From Setoptus koraiensis (Eukaryota > Arthropoda): DNA of 64,000 nucleotides. The position numbers and the translations under genes were made by a program. Below are positions 11,763 to 24,249 of this stretch, piece after piece. The notes below the pieces were generated by a model, which saw only the letters and a list, made by a program, of their open reading frames with translations, was not told the DNA's origin and searched no databases. Position 1 is the stretch's first letter, and every line of letters begins with the position of its first letter. The stretch is from contig CM106585.1 in assembly GCA_048013815.1 (NCBI GenBank), positions 18,600,001 through 18,664,000 of the forward strand, written 5' to 3'.

Positions 11763-14061
11763 GCAACAACAGAATCAACACCAACAACATCCACCACAAG
11801 CCAGCACAAATGGGCCCCCTTACGGAATGGGGGGCGCCCAAGCGGCCCAATCAAATGTTGGCATGATTCCCATGCCTGCACATGCACACCAACGGGCGCG
11901 CCAACAATTGGCCCCTGGCAAATCTAACTCGTCGTCATTGGCTCCCCATAACAGATCGCCACATGTTGGCAATATATCTAGGCCACCTATAACTACGCCA
12001 CCCAATGTTGTTCTAGGATTCCCAGGTTTGAATCATCATGGTAGTGGCAGCAATACGTCCAGCAGTGCATCGCCTTCATTGGCGCAACAACACAATCACA
12101 AACAGGCACTAGAACAAAATAAACAACAGAACCAGGCACATCTATTGGAGATAACCAAACAAAACCAAGCGCAACTATTAGAATTAAATAAACAAACCCA
12201 TGCCCAATTGTTAGCACAGAAACAGGCCTCTGCTAAGCATACGCTACGCAAACAACTGGAGCGTACTCTGTTGCAACTAGCATCGCCACGGACCACAAGT
12301 AACGAAATCAATTTCATCCCCAATGGTAACAACCAAGAATTTGTCTATTACGTCGGATTAGAATCATGTGTTGATTATCTCACCTCAAAGCAGCCTTTAC
12401 AACATAAGCAACCACAACAACAAGATCCAAGCAACCAAGCTAATGATGAAAATCAAAATCAAGAAGAGCTAGTTCAACCACCTAAAAAGAATGGTTTAGT
12501 TAAAACAATCAATGGAAAACCATTGGAGTGCACACAATGTGGTACAGATTTCGCACCTACATGGCAATGGAAAGATCGCGACATGAGAAATAGTAAACTG
12601 AAGCCTTGGCCAAGTGAGTTATTCAATAATTGCTCGGATGGTAATATTAATAAAAAGCGATTACTCGCTGTTGTTTGTGAGAATTGCTCTAATGCGAATA
12701 TTAAGAAGGCAATTAAAACAGAGCACACGAGTAAAATAAAGCAAACTTTTGCTAGGGCCTTGAAACAGGAGCAAGAGATTGATCAGCGAATAGCAGCTGA
12801 GGCGGCGGCCTCTCCACCACCTTTGCCTACCACGCCGGTACATCAACAACATATGCAAATTCCAACTCCACCTCAACAGCAAATTACCCCACAACATCAT
12901 CGCCAATCCTCTTTTTCAAACTCATCACAACACCTTCGTCATTCAAACCAGCAATCGATGCGCGGTTCCCAAGCTATATCTGCCCAACATATGAACAATA
13001 ATCCTCTATCAGCTTCCGTGCAAGCATCCCAAGCATCATCTCTACTTGGACAAAACAACTTGTCAACGATGCAATCACTGGCCGCCTCTTTGAACAGCAC
13101 ACCTAACCACCTCCGTCACTCAAATCAGCAATCATTACACAATCAGCATCGCTCTCAAAACCAATCAGCTCAACACATGAATAACAATTTATTGTCATCT
13201 GCTTCGATGCAAGCCTCTCAGGCATCGTCTTTACTTGGGCAAGCAAATTTGTCTCCCCAAATGCAGACGTTCGCTGCTGTTTTAGCTGCTACGGCTGCAG
13301 CTGTTAATATAAGTCCATCCACTTTAGCATCGGTAGCTGGTCCCTTTTTAAGTCAATTAACTGCCAACCCCAATCAACAAATTAATCCATCACAATTGAA
13401 TTTCAATAATTTGTCTCTACCGATACCGAACGTTAGTGGTAATAACAGTTCATCAAGCCGCCGAGGCATGAGTCACTCATCTTCTGGGCACCAATCTAAC
13501 AATCATCAACACCATAAGAGATCATCGAACAATATGAATACTAGCCATCATCAAACAGGTGGACACAGGAGTTCATTATTGTTGTCTCAAAATCAACAGT
13601 CATCTTCGTCACTTCTAAATAATATCAATAATTTGACTCGCCTTCAGCAGTTGTCACAATCTTATCAAGGTGGAAACTCTCATCATAACAGTGGTATGAA
13701 TATCAGTGGTTCTTCCTCGTCATTAGATCATCCAATGCCTGCTCATGCACACCAGAGATCATCCAGGGGACATAGTAGAGGCGAACAACAGAACAGTAAT
13801 TCTTCTCATCGCGCTGAAAGAAATCACTCATCACACCAGCAATCAGCTCACCAATCAAATCCAATACCGGCCCATGGTAGACTTCCTCCGGGACTGTTTT
13901 CTCATACTCTACACAGTAGATCACCCCTAGTTGGTAATATGTCCAGACCACCGATAACAACCCCGCCCAATGTAGTGCTTGGTTGCCCGATGACTGATTT
14001 TAGAAATCTTGGTTCTAATTTGAACTCTCCTTCAAGTAGAAACGAAGGCAGGAATCATTGA
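11575..14061 (+). CDS. GATAD2: p66/GATAD2 subunit of the NuRD/Mi-2 co-repressor complex
   Basis: Single exon, 828 aa. Residues 6-40 form the CR1 coiled coil (RIKQLKLKLRNEEHRLILLK), which in p66 proteins pairs with MBD2/3. A Q-run follows (41-67). EFVYYVGLE is near residue 258. A GATA-type zinc finger has cysteines 319, 322, 368 and 371, followed by the p66 signature KTEHTSKIKQTFARALKQEQEIDQR split over about 380-405. The spacer between the cysteine pairs is 45 residues against about 17 in human GATAD2A, an unusual insertion. The phrase SRPPITTPPNVVLG occurs twice (near 135 and 791), and a segment of about 55-60 residues is internally duplicated (13.0 kb and 13.13 kb). In the NuRD complex p66 links MBD2/3 to the chromatin remodeller. 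Confidence 0.93.
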
Positions 14062-15446
14062 TAAGTTGACATAAACGAAGTTTATCATCTCACATCTGAT
14101 GCATATCTCACAAAGTTGAAGATTTTATTACCAGAACATTATATCTAAACACATGAATTATATGTTTTCAGCTAAACACATGCACATTAACTTATACTGA
14201 TGCCTTGACGATTAATTTAAACGATATTCTGATCTCCCCCGCCCCCTTCATTATCAGACCGTAGAGTCACACTGGTGATGCATACTTGGCCAGCTCTTAG
14301 TTAGATTGTGAAAGACAATCTTTCTCATTGTGTATTTTCAAGAATAAACAAATAAATTAAGACCTCTATGCCACATTAAGAGAATTAGTTATTGAAACAA
14401 AATTACGAGTGATGATCTTTTTGCCACCCAGCCAACACGAACAGAAAGTAAGTTTTTAGACTGGCATCAGACATGCCTCTGAGGGTTTCCTACAAACCTC
14501 CATAGGAAGTTTAACCCGGTCGGGTCATTCCAAATCGGGCCGGAGATAGCCTCGATAAGAGTTGTGATACAAGTGAGCTTGCAAAAGATAATGGCCAATA
14601 TGCTGTTAGCTTATGAACAGAATCTACTTTTTGAATATGTTCAAGTACATGCATCGTATCATTCAAATTGTCTAGTAGCCGGGTGCTGCATATGAAGGCT
14701 CCAATTTAGAGTATAGAATCCTGATTAATGAGCTCATATTTAACAGTCATATTAATCAACATGACATTCATTAAGATGTATGGAAATATGTGTTCACATT
14801 GTCTCGTCACAGATGAGACGATAATTTGAGTACATGATATCGATATCCTTATGTAGTCATAATCTATCATCGATTGTGACTATGTTTACTTTGAGCTTAT
14901 AGAGTGTTTTTATGGTTGCATAATAAGCCGATAAAGAGAGACAGAGAGACAGTAGAGCCTTACAATGTTGCCGCAGTGTTGCTATTAGTTGTAAGATAGT
15001 AGTATGTTCGAACAGTGGAGGAGTGTAGATAAGTAATGACTGATACGACAAAGCCAACAAGCAGGAACTTAACAATGAGACTACGGGAATTGAGAGAATT
15101 CTCGGAACGTAATCAAGAGAGAAAGTTAGTTCTTGTTAGTTTGACTGGATAGATGTGTATGTTCAGGTAAACAATTTTAAGTATCAGCAGGAACAGTTGT
15201 AATGAGTAGAATATTTCAAGACTTTCAACTTGCACGAGGTTCAGCAGCCTTTAGCATGTTTTTGTTGTTTGTTAGGTTAGTAGTAACCAACAACAACAAC
15301 CACAACCACAAGGCACAAAAATAGTAACAAGTTGTATGGAACGTTAACACTGGCACCAGCTTCATGTATTTATGATTCAAGCAACATTCAATGCCAAAAG
15401 AAACTAGCTGGCTAACCTGGCTTGCTCGCTGGATGACTGACTGGCA

Positions 15447-15534
<88 letters not shown>

Positions 15535-18500
15535 AGCTAGCTACATAATATTGTATTTATCATCCAATCTACGACGACAATGACGACATCGATGCCGATC
15601 ATGGCAGCAACTGAATGTGAGCTCAAAAGAGAGGAGAAAAAGAAAAAACAACTTTGCTGCTAGGCAAATAGAGTGCCAGTCGAGCAAAGGGATGCAATGA
15701 GATGCAATGAGGGGAACGAGCAAAGAAGGCAATCAAGTTGCTTGTTGGCTGACTCATAGAACTCACGGCCTGGGCCGGCTCGCAAAAGTAGCAATCGCAA
15801 CTAGCGGGCCTCTGTCTCGATCTGCTGCTCCATCCCGATACAGATTTTATACCTGATATCGGCCAATGAATGAGTGCAAACACCCTTTTACTCATATTTG
15901 CATATCTGGCAAGGATAGATCTACTTGTTTTGATTTTCTTCTGAGTGAGAGTAGATGCAAGCTGAACTGCAGCGGCAACTGCAGCTGAAGTGAAGCCAGT
16001 GGAAGTGATTCTTAGAGAGATATGAAAAGTTGATTATCAGCAGCAGCAGCAACAACAACAAGTGACAATATCCAGCTATACAAACACACTTGTCGAGCAG
16101 TGTGTGTTTGTGTAAAATATCAACTAATTAGCTATTAGTCAGTGATTAGCGATCACCTTCACCTATTATCTGACGTTCAAGCGAATTGTTTACGCGCGTC
16201 AATTATCGCCTGCAAACCGATTGTTGAGCCAGCGAATATTGAGCCGACAAATATTGAGCCGGCAAATATCGAGCCGGCAGCCGATCGGGCAAAAGCAGCA
16301 GACAGTCGGAGCGAGCCAGGCTAGTGAGAGTGGAAGTATTGATGCGATGCTTCCTCGTGATAAGACAGCCAGATACTGCCAATGGTGTTGTGATAATTAG
16401 TTGTTGATCTATTGATATGTCTATTGGTATGTGTGTCAGAGGATTTAAAATGCTTATTAATTAATAAAAAGGAATTTAGATACACATTAACACACGCACA
16501 ACAATTATTGAATGACTTGACTGGATAAACTGTTGCTATTAATAATAATATCTGTAGCTGATTATTATCAATTCGGACCCAATATTGAACAATCAATAAC
16601 AACAAGCCGGGGAGTGTTTGTTTTTGTTGTGTTCATGAATCATGATCGGATTGGCATTTGGCAAACTGAGACTAATCATTCATTATGCTTCACTATACGC
16701 TAAAAGCAACCATAACTAGTGCATTATCTAGCCAGCCGTTCTATTTTAGTAGTGATCGGACGCTTTTAGTTAGTTAGTTTTGTGAGTAGTCGAGAGAGAC
16801 TAGTCAAATTAACCCACTATAAGCCGTATGTATGTGTTGTGAGCGAGATGGTGACGGTCCATAAATACCTGCACCAAATCAAATCATCATTACTGGCCGT
16901 GAACAGCGCCAGCAGCCACTAATCACCGCTACAACTATATTGTTGTTGCTGGAAACAAACCAATTAATGCATTTTGTATTTTCATTATTCACCTGTTGTT
17001 GTGTTTACAGTTTTCAGTAGCGCCAATGTTGCATGTTAGTTGTCGATGGCTGTATGGCTGTTGTTCGCTTTCGCTCTAGCCAATGCTAACAAAATTGTTA
17101 GTTAGACGATTGGCTTGTCAGAGACAAATGGCTAAATGATAACGTTTATTGGCTAGGCGCCGGCGATGTTATTGTTGTAGTCGTCGTCGTCGTCGTCGTC
17201 GTCATCGTCGCTGCTGTTGCTGTTGTTATGGCAATTGTTGCAAGAGCAGCGAACGAAAGGCGCTGAAAGTTGCTCATGCAACACCCCAAATACCAGCAAA
17301 TAATCTGATAAGCCCATAAGCCGCCGCCAGCAAGCTAGCTGCACAACCGTTTCGCCGTCATCTGGTTTGGCTAGTCGTCGGGGAGAGACCCAACGAGCGA
17401 GCGGCTAGTACAGAGGCGAATTATCACGGTGAGAGTTATTGTGTTGCCTCCATTGTTGTTGCCAGTTGTTGTAGTCGTCGTTGCTGTTGTTGTTGTTGTT
17501 GTTGTTGTTGTTGGGAGTTCCCAGAACACAACAGCGACGACAGGTTGTATCGCGTCGACGACAAACGCCGACGATCGCTGCTGAAGATGCCGATGTTGTC
17601 GCTGGCTGTCTCCTGAAGCAAACACTGCGATCTTGTGTAATTGTGTATTTGGAGAGTGTTTCTCCCTTTCAGTTGAAGCCAACGACAGCAACAACAACAA
17701 CAACGACAACGACAACGACAACAACAAGACTACTTTGCATCAACAACAGCACGTCTAGCCAGATATTGTATGATGTTATATTGTTGTAGTCGCGTGCTTG
17801 TTGTGTTTGATTGCCAGTGTTTGATTGTTTGTGCCGACTGTGTATCGCCAACTGACAATTGTGCGAGGTGAAAACTGCGATTTATTTATAAACTTATTTA
17901 TAAACTCTCACTTATGAAATACCCAGCGTAAAACCACTGTCTGCCGGTAGCAGGCAGCAGTGATGCTATCACACTAGCAAGCCGTTACACCTGTTGGCGC
18001 TGTCGTTGCTGTCGTTGGCCTCTAATCTATTATTGTTGTTGTTGTTGTTGTTGTAGCTAGGGCTGTTGCAACATCAACAACAACATGGTAGCTCACTGGC
18101 AAGCTGATCAGCGCGCGCGCTAAAGATGCTACCGAGTTGAGCGGAGTCGACTCGACGACGAGAGAATTGCCTAGCTCACTGCATGCCTGTAGCGGCTGTT
18201 GTTGTTTGTCGTGTGTTGCATAATCGCGTAGCTGTTGACACGGCCATTTGTTGTTGTTTGCTCCCTCTTTGCGCATTGGCCAATTGTGGTTACGTAGGCA
18301 ATCAATTGTGACGCAATCAGCATTGTTCGTCGGCTTTGTTGACCATTATCGGCCGTGCTAGTCGAGATCAACGTGAGCTGGCGTTTGTTTGTAATTTACA
18401 CGTAACAGCGACAACAACAGCAGCAACAACAACAACAGTTGAATAAATAGTGCATGCCAATTGCGCACAACAGTCCGCTACGAGCGTGCTCGATTCGCAA

Positions 18501-19386
18501 CAACAGCAACAGCAGCAGCAACAACAATGACAACGACAACAACAGCGACAACAACGACATCGACATCGACGAAAACGCTCGCGAAGACAAATGTGCCAAG
18601 AGCAACATTGTTGCACGTGATGATGATTGTAACAGTCGACGTCATCGTCATCACGAGAGATGCCAATCACATGACGGAATCAACCTGTTTCATCTTGATC
18701 GCTTGGCGTCGTGCTGTGCCGGTGCCTTGTGCGGCGCTGATTAGCCAGCACATATCTAGCCAGCCGTCAACCATCTATAGCTGGCTGGCTGGCTAGCCAG
18801 CTAGTTAACAGTGGCTAGTTAGTGAGCCCGGCAAGTGGCAACCGGCAAGCACCAAGGACGCTGACACACTAATTAGTAGTTTAGTTACAGTAACTGGCCG
18901 GCAGGCAGCTCGGCATTGAAGGTGAAGCTGGCAGCGAGTCACTAGTTACTGCCTGTTACTGGCAATAGGAGCTACGACAAACAACAATGCTACAAATGTA
19001 TGATCAATCGAGGTCGCGCAAGCGGAAACGGCACTGCCGATGGGGGCCCCGATGTGTCAGGCGAGTGATCGATGGGACAGGTTGCCGGTTTTGGTGCAGC
19101 TGGGCATGCCAGATCAAATGAGATGATATGAGATAAAACGAGATAAAATCAGATCAGCCAAGCAATAAGGAATCGAATGTGAATAGGAATATAATGAAGT
19201 GTCGTTATCGAAGTGCCAAATTGGCCACAGGCGACGCTGCCAGAATGGCCCGTTTGTGCATTTATTGCGCCGTGCATCGCCGCTCATTGATTTTCATCAT
19301 ACTGACATTGTGAGTTGACATTGAGTTGATACGGATCAACGGCCCGTGGACGTGCCACTCAAGTGCCCCCATTTTCGTTGGGCACC
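14062..19386. other. gene-free region downstream of GATAD2
   Basis: No supportable gene in 5.3 kb. AATAAA-type signals near 14343-14355 can end the GATAD2 transcript. The rest holds a GGCT microsatellite (15447-15534), GTC repeats near 17178-17205, and many TTG/AAC runs (about 17480-17515, 17690-17730, 18030-18053, 18410-18560), which create spurious poly-Q, Leu or Thr reading frames on all strands. Confidence 0.55.
15447..15534. repeat. (GGCT)22 microsatellite
   Basis: Twenty-two uninterrupted GGCT units, 88 bp, followed by CTAG-rich sequence. Its purity suggests an actively slipping, probably polymorphic locus. Confidence 0.97.
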
Positions 19387-19500
19387 AACCCGACGAACCC
19401 GGCAAACCCGACGAACCCGACGAACCCGACGAACCCGACAAACCCGACAAACCCGACAAACCCGACAAACCCGGCAAACCCGACAAACCCGACAAACCCA
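19387..19500. repeat. 9-bp minisatellite (unit CCCGACAAA / CCCGACGAA)
   Basis: About 12.5 units of 9 bp, varying at one A/G position and occasionally GGC for GAC. The 9-bp period keeps several frames open on both strands (PDKPDKPDK-like, FVGFVG-like), so the reading frames here are by-products. Confidence 0.95.
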
Positions 19501-21476
19501 AATCCCTGTGCCGCCTCGGGTAGCTGTTGGTTAGATTTCTCTGGCGTTTGTGCCGACTGGTGGCCGACCGGTGGCCGACTGGCGGCGAGCTCGATGGCCA
19601 GCGACCAGTGTAGACACGTTGAGAGATTACAAGCCAGCAGATTGTGTAAGTGGCCGGCCAGCGGTCGAGTGGAGCGCCGGTTGCGGCGCTGGCGTGATGG
19701 GGCCCTCGCGGCGGAAAGCGCAAATAATTGTAAAAAATTAAAAAATTGCAATTAATTGGCCGCAAGTGTAACATTGTTTGCAATTAATTGCAAATAGTTG
19801 CAATTATTGCAGCAATTATTCTAACAAGCGACCGCTAGCTGATGTTAGCACAACACTTGACAATATATAACATAATATATCTGTTGTGCAGTCAGTGAAT
19901 TACAGTGTATGTGTCGCGTTGTGCGTGTGTGTCGTTGCAAACAGCAACAGTTGTTTGCACGATTGTAGCAATTGTTTGTCTGTCGGCAGTGGGCAGTGGG
20001 CAGTGGGCAGTGGGTAGTCAGCTGACCGCTGTCCACTGTTCGGCCGATCCGACAATTGCGAGTCACGGAAGAGGCCACGCAAAGGTCACCGAGTCAACAC
20101 TATACACACTGTAGAGTCTAGTATTGAGTGTATTGAGCGTGCTGTGGCGCACAATGATTTTTTATTTGCAACTTATTGCGCAATAACACCCACCAACAGT
20201 GAGTTGGTGGTGAGTGGCCGCTGGCCAGCGTGTGCGTTGCGCAATAACGCAATAATAACGCAATAACAACGCGCTATAAATAGACTATTTAATAGACTGC
20301 ACTGACTGCCTAATGAGCTACCAGTCGTTACCTAAGCAGCAACAGGTGGCTCACCTTTGCGAGCTGGCACAAGCTTGCCAAGCCGACGGTTTGTGCCGGC
20401 TCGCAATTGGTGCCAATTTGCAAACGAAGCGACGAGCTAGCCAAAGAACGAGAAGAAGAAGAAGCGACTGCTCTATTGGCTCAACTCACAAGCGACTTGA
20501 GCCAATGGAGGAAGCCAGCGCAACAATGTTAACAATGTTGTGCGCTCATTGTGCGCAACGAAAGCAAAAAGTGGCTCGGTCAGCGACGACAAGCCAGCGA
20601 CGGCAAGCCAGCGACGGCAAGCCAGCGACGAGAAAGCGCTTGAATATCCGAATTGAAAGCGATCGCATGTGTTTGTTGCCACTTGTAACCATTTGCTCAA
20701 TATCTCAATCTTGTCAATGGTCAGTGGCTGCAGTCGGCCGGCCACAACTGGCCAGAGTCGGTCGATCGGTGGCAGTCGTTGATGTAGTTGTTGGTGCTGT
20801 TGTTGTCGTTGTTGCTGCCGCTGTTGTTGTTGCTGTAGTTGTTGTTGTTGCTGTCGTTGTTGTTGGCGACCCACAAGCGCCAACAACGCGACCGAGCAGC
20901 GGCCGACAACGACACACAACGAGCGCTCTGTCGCTCTGTTCAACACAGTCTGTTGTTGTCAATGTGGCAGTTAAAGGCCACTCTGGGCGGCTCGCCAGGC
21001 CGGCCAACAGCCAAGCGAATGGCCGCTGGCCGCTGAATAGTTTACCTGTCTATTGAACTTGGCTCCTTTCGATGCGAGCTGCGGCTCGCTCACAGCGGCC
21101 GGCCAGCGGGCCGCCGACAACCGCGCCGGCCACCGACGGCTCGCTGACGCTGACCGGCCCGCAATGTGCAATTGCGTGGCGTAACAGCGCCAGCGCCAGC
21201 AACTAATTAAATATCGCCATTACGTCTGACAGTTTGCCGGTCAGTTGGGCCAGCGCGTCCAGTTTGGTGTGTGCTGTCTCGCGGCGCCGTCTCACGGGCG
21301 CTGTCTTGCGAGTTGCGAGTCGCAACACTGTCCGTGTGTCGCTGTTGACGGCCGGCCCGTCGGCCGGCCGGACGCGAGACGACACGGGAGCCCGGCACAA
21401 GGTGAGCTCGGGCGCACCGTGGCTCGCATGAGGCTCGCACAAGGCTCGAATTGGGACCAAAACGGCCGGTGCAAAC

Positions 21477-21504
21477 TGTCGAAACACTGGCCAGTGTTTC
21501 GACA
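21477..21504. repeat. 28-bp perfect palindrome
   Basis: TGTCGAAACACTGG is followed directly by its exact reverse complement with no spacer. Immediately after, 21506-21520 forms another hairpin (7-bp arms, 1-nt loop), and a weaker one follows near 21530-21550. Confidence 0.95.
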
Positions 21505-22083
21505 ATTCCGATTATCGGAATCCGACGCTCTCCAGACTCTGGAATCCAGAGTTGGCATTGAATCTCGCCGCTCGCTGGCCGCCGCCGCTCGCTGGCTGCG
21601 CGTTGTCGCCAGTTGGCATTGGAATTCCGATTTGAATTGATTGCCGTGAATGGGATTGACACACACACACACACTCTCGCCAAGGTAGAAAAACAAACAC
21701 ACACCCTTGGCAAGCCAGAAACGCACACAAAGTAACAGATGAGAGCTGCAACCAGAATCTGCGAGCAAACAGCGCAACCTCGCTCGCCAGCGCAACGCTC
21801 GCAGAGCACTCATAACGGTCACACATTAATTAATATTAATTGTTAATTGTGACATTGCAACCAGAGCAGCGCCAGCAGCGCCAAAGTTTATCAGCGGATG
21901 AACTAAAGTGCTTTCGCGAATCTGCCGAGCGAGCGAGAGAGAGAGAGCGAGAGAGCGAGCGAGAGCAACGTCTTGTCGGTGTCGGCACTAACGGTTGCCG
22001 ACAGTTTTGTGTGTCAGGGTGACGCAATGCGAAGCGACCAAAGTGAAGGCGGCCAGCGATAAACAAGAGCGATAAACAGGGCA

Positions 22084-22152
22084 CACAAACAACGGACAAA
22101 CAACGGACAAACGGCGGACAGACGACGGACAAACAGCGGACAAACAACGGAT
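22084..22152. repeat. short tandem array, unit about ACAAACAACGG
   Basis: About six imperfect 11-bp units in 69 bp, with substitutions such as ACAGACGACGG. Confidence 0.85.
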
Positions 22153-24215
22153 AAATGGCAACGACCAGACCAAGGGCCAGACTGACTTGCCGGCAGCGCG
22201 AGCCACACATCGCACTCTGTGTCGGCTGTGTCGTCGCTGGCAGCCATAAGCGAATGCTAATGCACAATAAATAATTGATATTATTTCAGCTCAGCTCGGC
22301 CCGGCTCGCCGAGCGTCAGCCGAGAGCCGTCCGAGAGCCAGCCGAGAGCCAGCTGAGAGCATCCAGTCTTGCCACCGACTGTCACTGCGTGTTGTCGCTG
22401 GCTGTCATTGTTGTCGCTGGCCGTCATTGTTGTCGCAATTGTTGGCTCTTTGTCGTCATAACGCGCTCGCTAGTTGGCTCCTCCGTGCGCGCACGTGGCG
22501 CCCTCGATCGCATCAGGCGGCCCTCAGCTGCACTACGCGGCCCTCGGTTATCATAGCCGGGTTATGTAATAGGTGGCCGTCGTTTGCATCACGCGGCCGC
22601 TCGTCGCCAGGAGCCCGTCAGCTCGCCAGGGTCTCACAGGGCGGCCGGCAGGTGGACAGATGTAACTGTCAATCAGCTCATTCACAGGTGAACGCAGCTA
22701 ATTCACGGACAAACGCAGCTCATTCGCGGACAAGCGCAGCTGATTCATAGGTGACAGCCAGTGACAATTGATGACCGGCAAGTGGACAGCTGATCGTCGG
22801 GTATCACCAACTGGCAGCGGGCTGGTGCCCGCTCGCCGGTAGCGGGTAGCTGATCGCCGGTCGGCCCGATCAGTGATCGCAATTGCGGAATCGCAGATCG
22901 GCGAATCGGCAGATCGGCGGATAATTTATTTGCGAGTATAACAACAATCTATTAGAGATAATACACAGACACAGGCGGGCGACATTGTCTGCTCAACGTG
23001 ATTCAATGCGCGCGGCTTATAACGAAAAGTGTATTTATATATCCTTTATTCATCTGAGTGGCGTCGCATGTCAGCTTGCAACAATCAGCGCGATACCATT
23101 ACGATGCTTGTCGGCTCGCCGGCTCGTTCAAGGCTAACAGATAAGACTAACCGACTAACAGTGCCATTGACAACAAGTGTTTGTTCTGCCAGCGAGCGGC
23201 TTCTTTCCTCTTGCAGCTCGCCGTTTGCTTTCACTTTTCGCTTTTATTTTGAATCATTTAATTTCATTTTATCATCATTTCAATTCGCATTACGTGTGTT
23301 TGCATTCATTGCGCCCATTTTGCGCTCGCTGCGTCGATTCATTCAGCGTCGCCGAGACGCGCTCGCCGAGCTCAACCCTTTCGTTCCAATCGCTCGCACA
23401 ATCACTCACAATTTGTGAGTCGCAAACCGCAAATCGCAACCGTCTCGCCGCCGCCGCCAGACAACACAAACATCACTTTAAACTCATCAGTACGAATCAT
23501 TGTAAATCACCGTCCGGCGTTTTGCACTGGCTCGACAGTCAAAATGCCGCAGTCTGGCGATTTCGAGAGGCTCGCCGGCCGAGCAGATCGAGCGCATCAA
23601 TTGGGCCAATCATGCGACACGCGGGGCACAAACCTGGTGGCCGATTGTTGCGGGCAACGGATAAATTGGCAACAAGTCGCTGTTTCTGTCTCCTCCGGCC
23701 CGTCGCGTCCTGCGGCCCGTCGCGTCCCCCGGCCCGTCGCGTCCCCCGGCCCGTCGCGTCTCCCATGGCCGCCGCGTGTCGCTCGCTTGGCGCGTCTCCC
23801 ATGGCTTGTGTGCGTCTCCCATGGCTCGAGAGCAGCGACAGCAAACGTGACAGAGGCGCTCGCTGGCCCGCTCGGTTGTGTGCCTTGGCCGGCTTGGCGT
23901 TCAGTCAACGAGCAGGAAAAAATTGTTGCAAATAGAGAGCGAGAGTCGCTTGTAATTCAAATGATCGCGATAATGGATAAAAAGTCGCTCGCTGCTCGTT
24001 GTCGCTTGGGTTGGCGCTGATCCGCGAACCGCTGGCGTCTAATTCGCGCGAATCGTACACATTTTCAACCTGAGCGAAGCTATGCGAACAAAGCGAAAAT
24101 TAACAACAATTTAATGAGTGATTAATTGATGCTCAGCGAGTTGCCGTCGCCACTCGCCGAGCCGCCATTGTCCAACATTGTTTCTGTCAGTGACGTTGTC
24201 GGCGGGCCGGCTAAC

Positions 24216-24249
24216 CTAGACCGGGCCGGGCCGGGCCGGCCCGGTCTAG
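24216..24249. repeat. GC-rich inverted repeat
   Basis: Perfect 14-bp arms (CTAGACCGGGCCGG and its complement) flank a 6-nt spacer, giving a very stable hairpin in noncoding sequence. Confidence 0.9.

Noticed and set aside
12614-12657. Possible intron in the p66 GATA finger
   Set aside because: The donor is good but the only nearby acceptor gives 44 nt, shifts the frame and removes coding that continues cleanly to the second cysteine pair.
19326-19755. Pro/Asp/Lys- or Phe/Val/Gly-repeat proteins on both strands
   Set aside because: By-products of the 9-bp minisatellite; flanking codons show no homology.
20313-21056. 247-aa open frame preceded by a TATAAATAG-like sequence at about 20274
   Set aside because: The frame is low-complexity (Arg-rich, then a long Val run from TTG/GTTG repeats), with no recognisable domain, and overlaps equal-sized frames on the other strand.
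23415-24020. 201-aa open frame and its antisense counterparts
   Set aside because: Produced by the repeated CCCGTCGCGT/CCCATGG units; frames are open on both strands.
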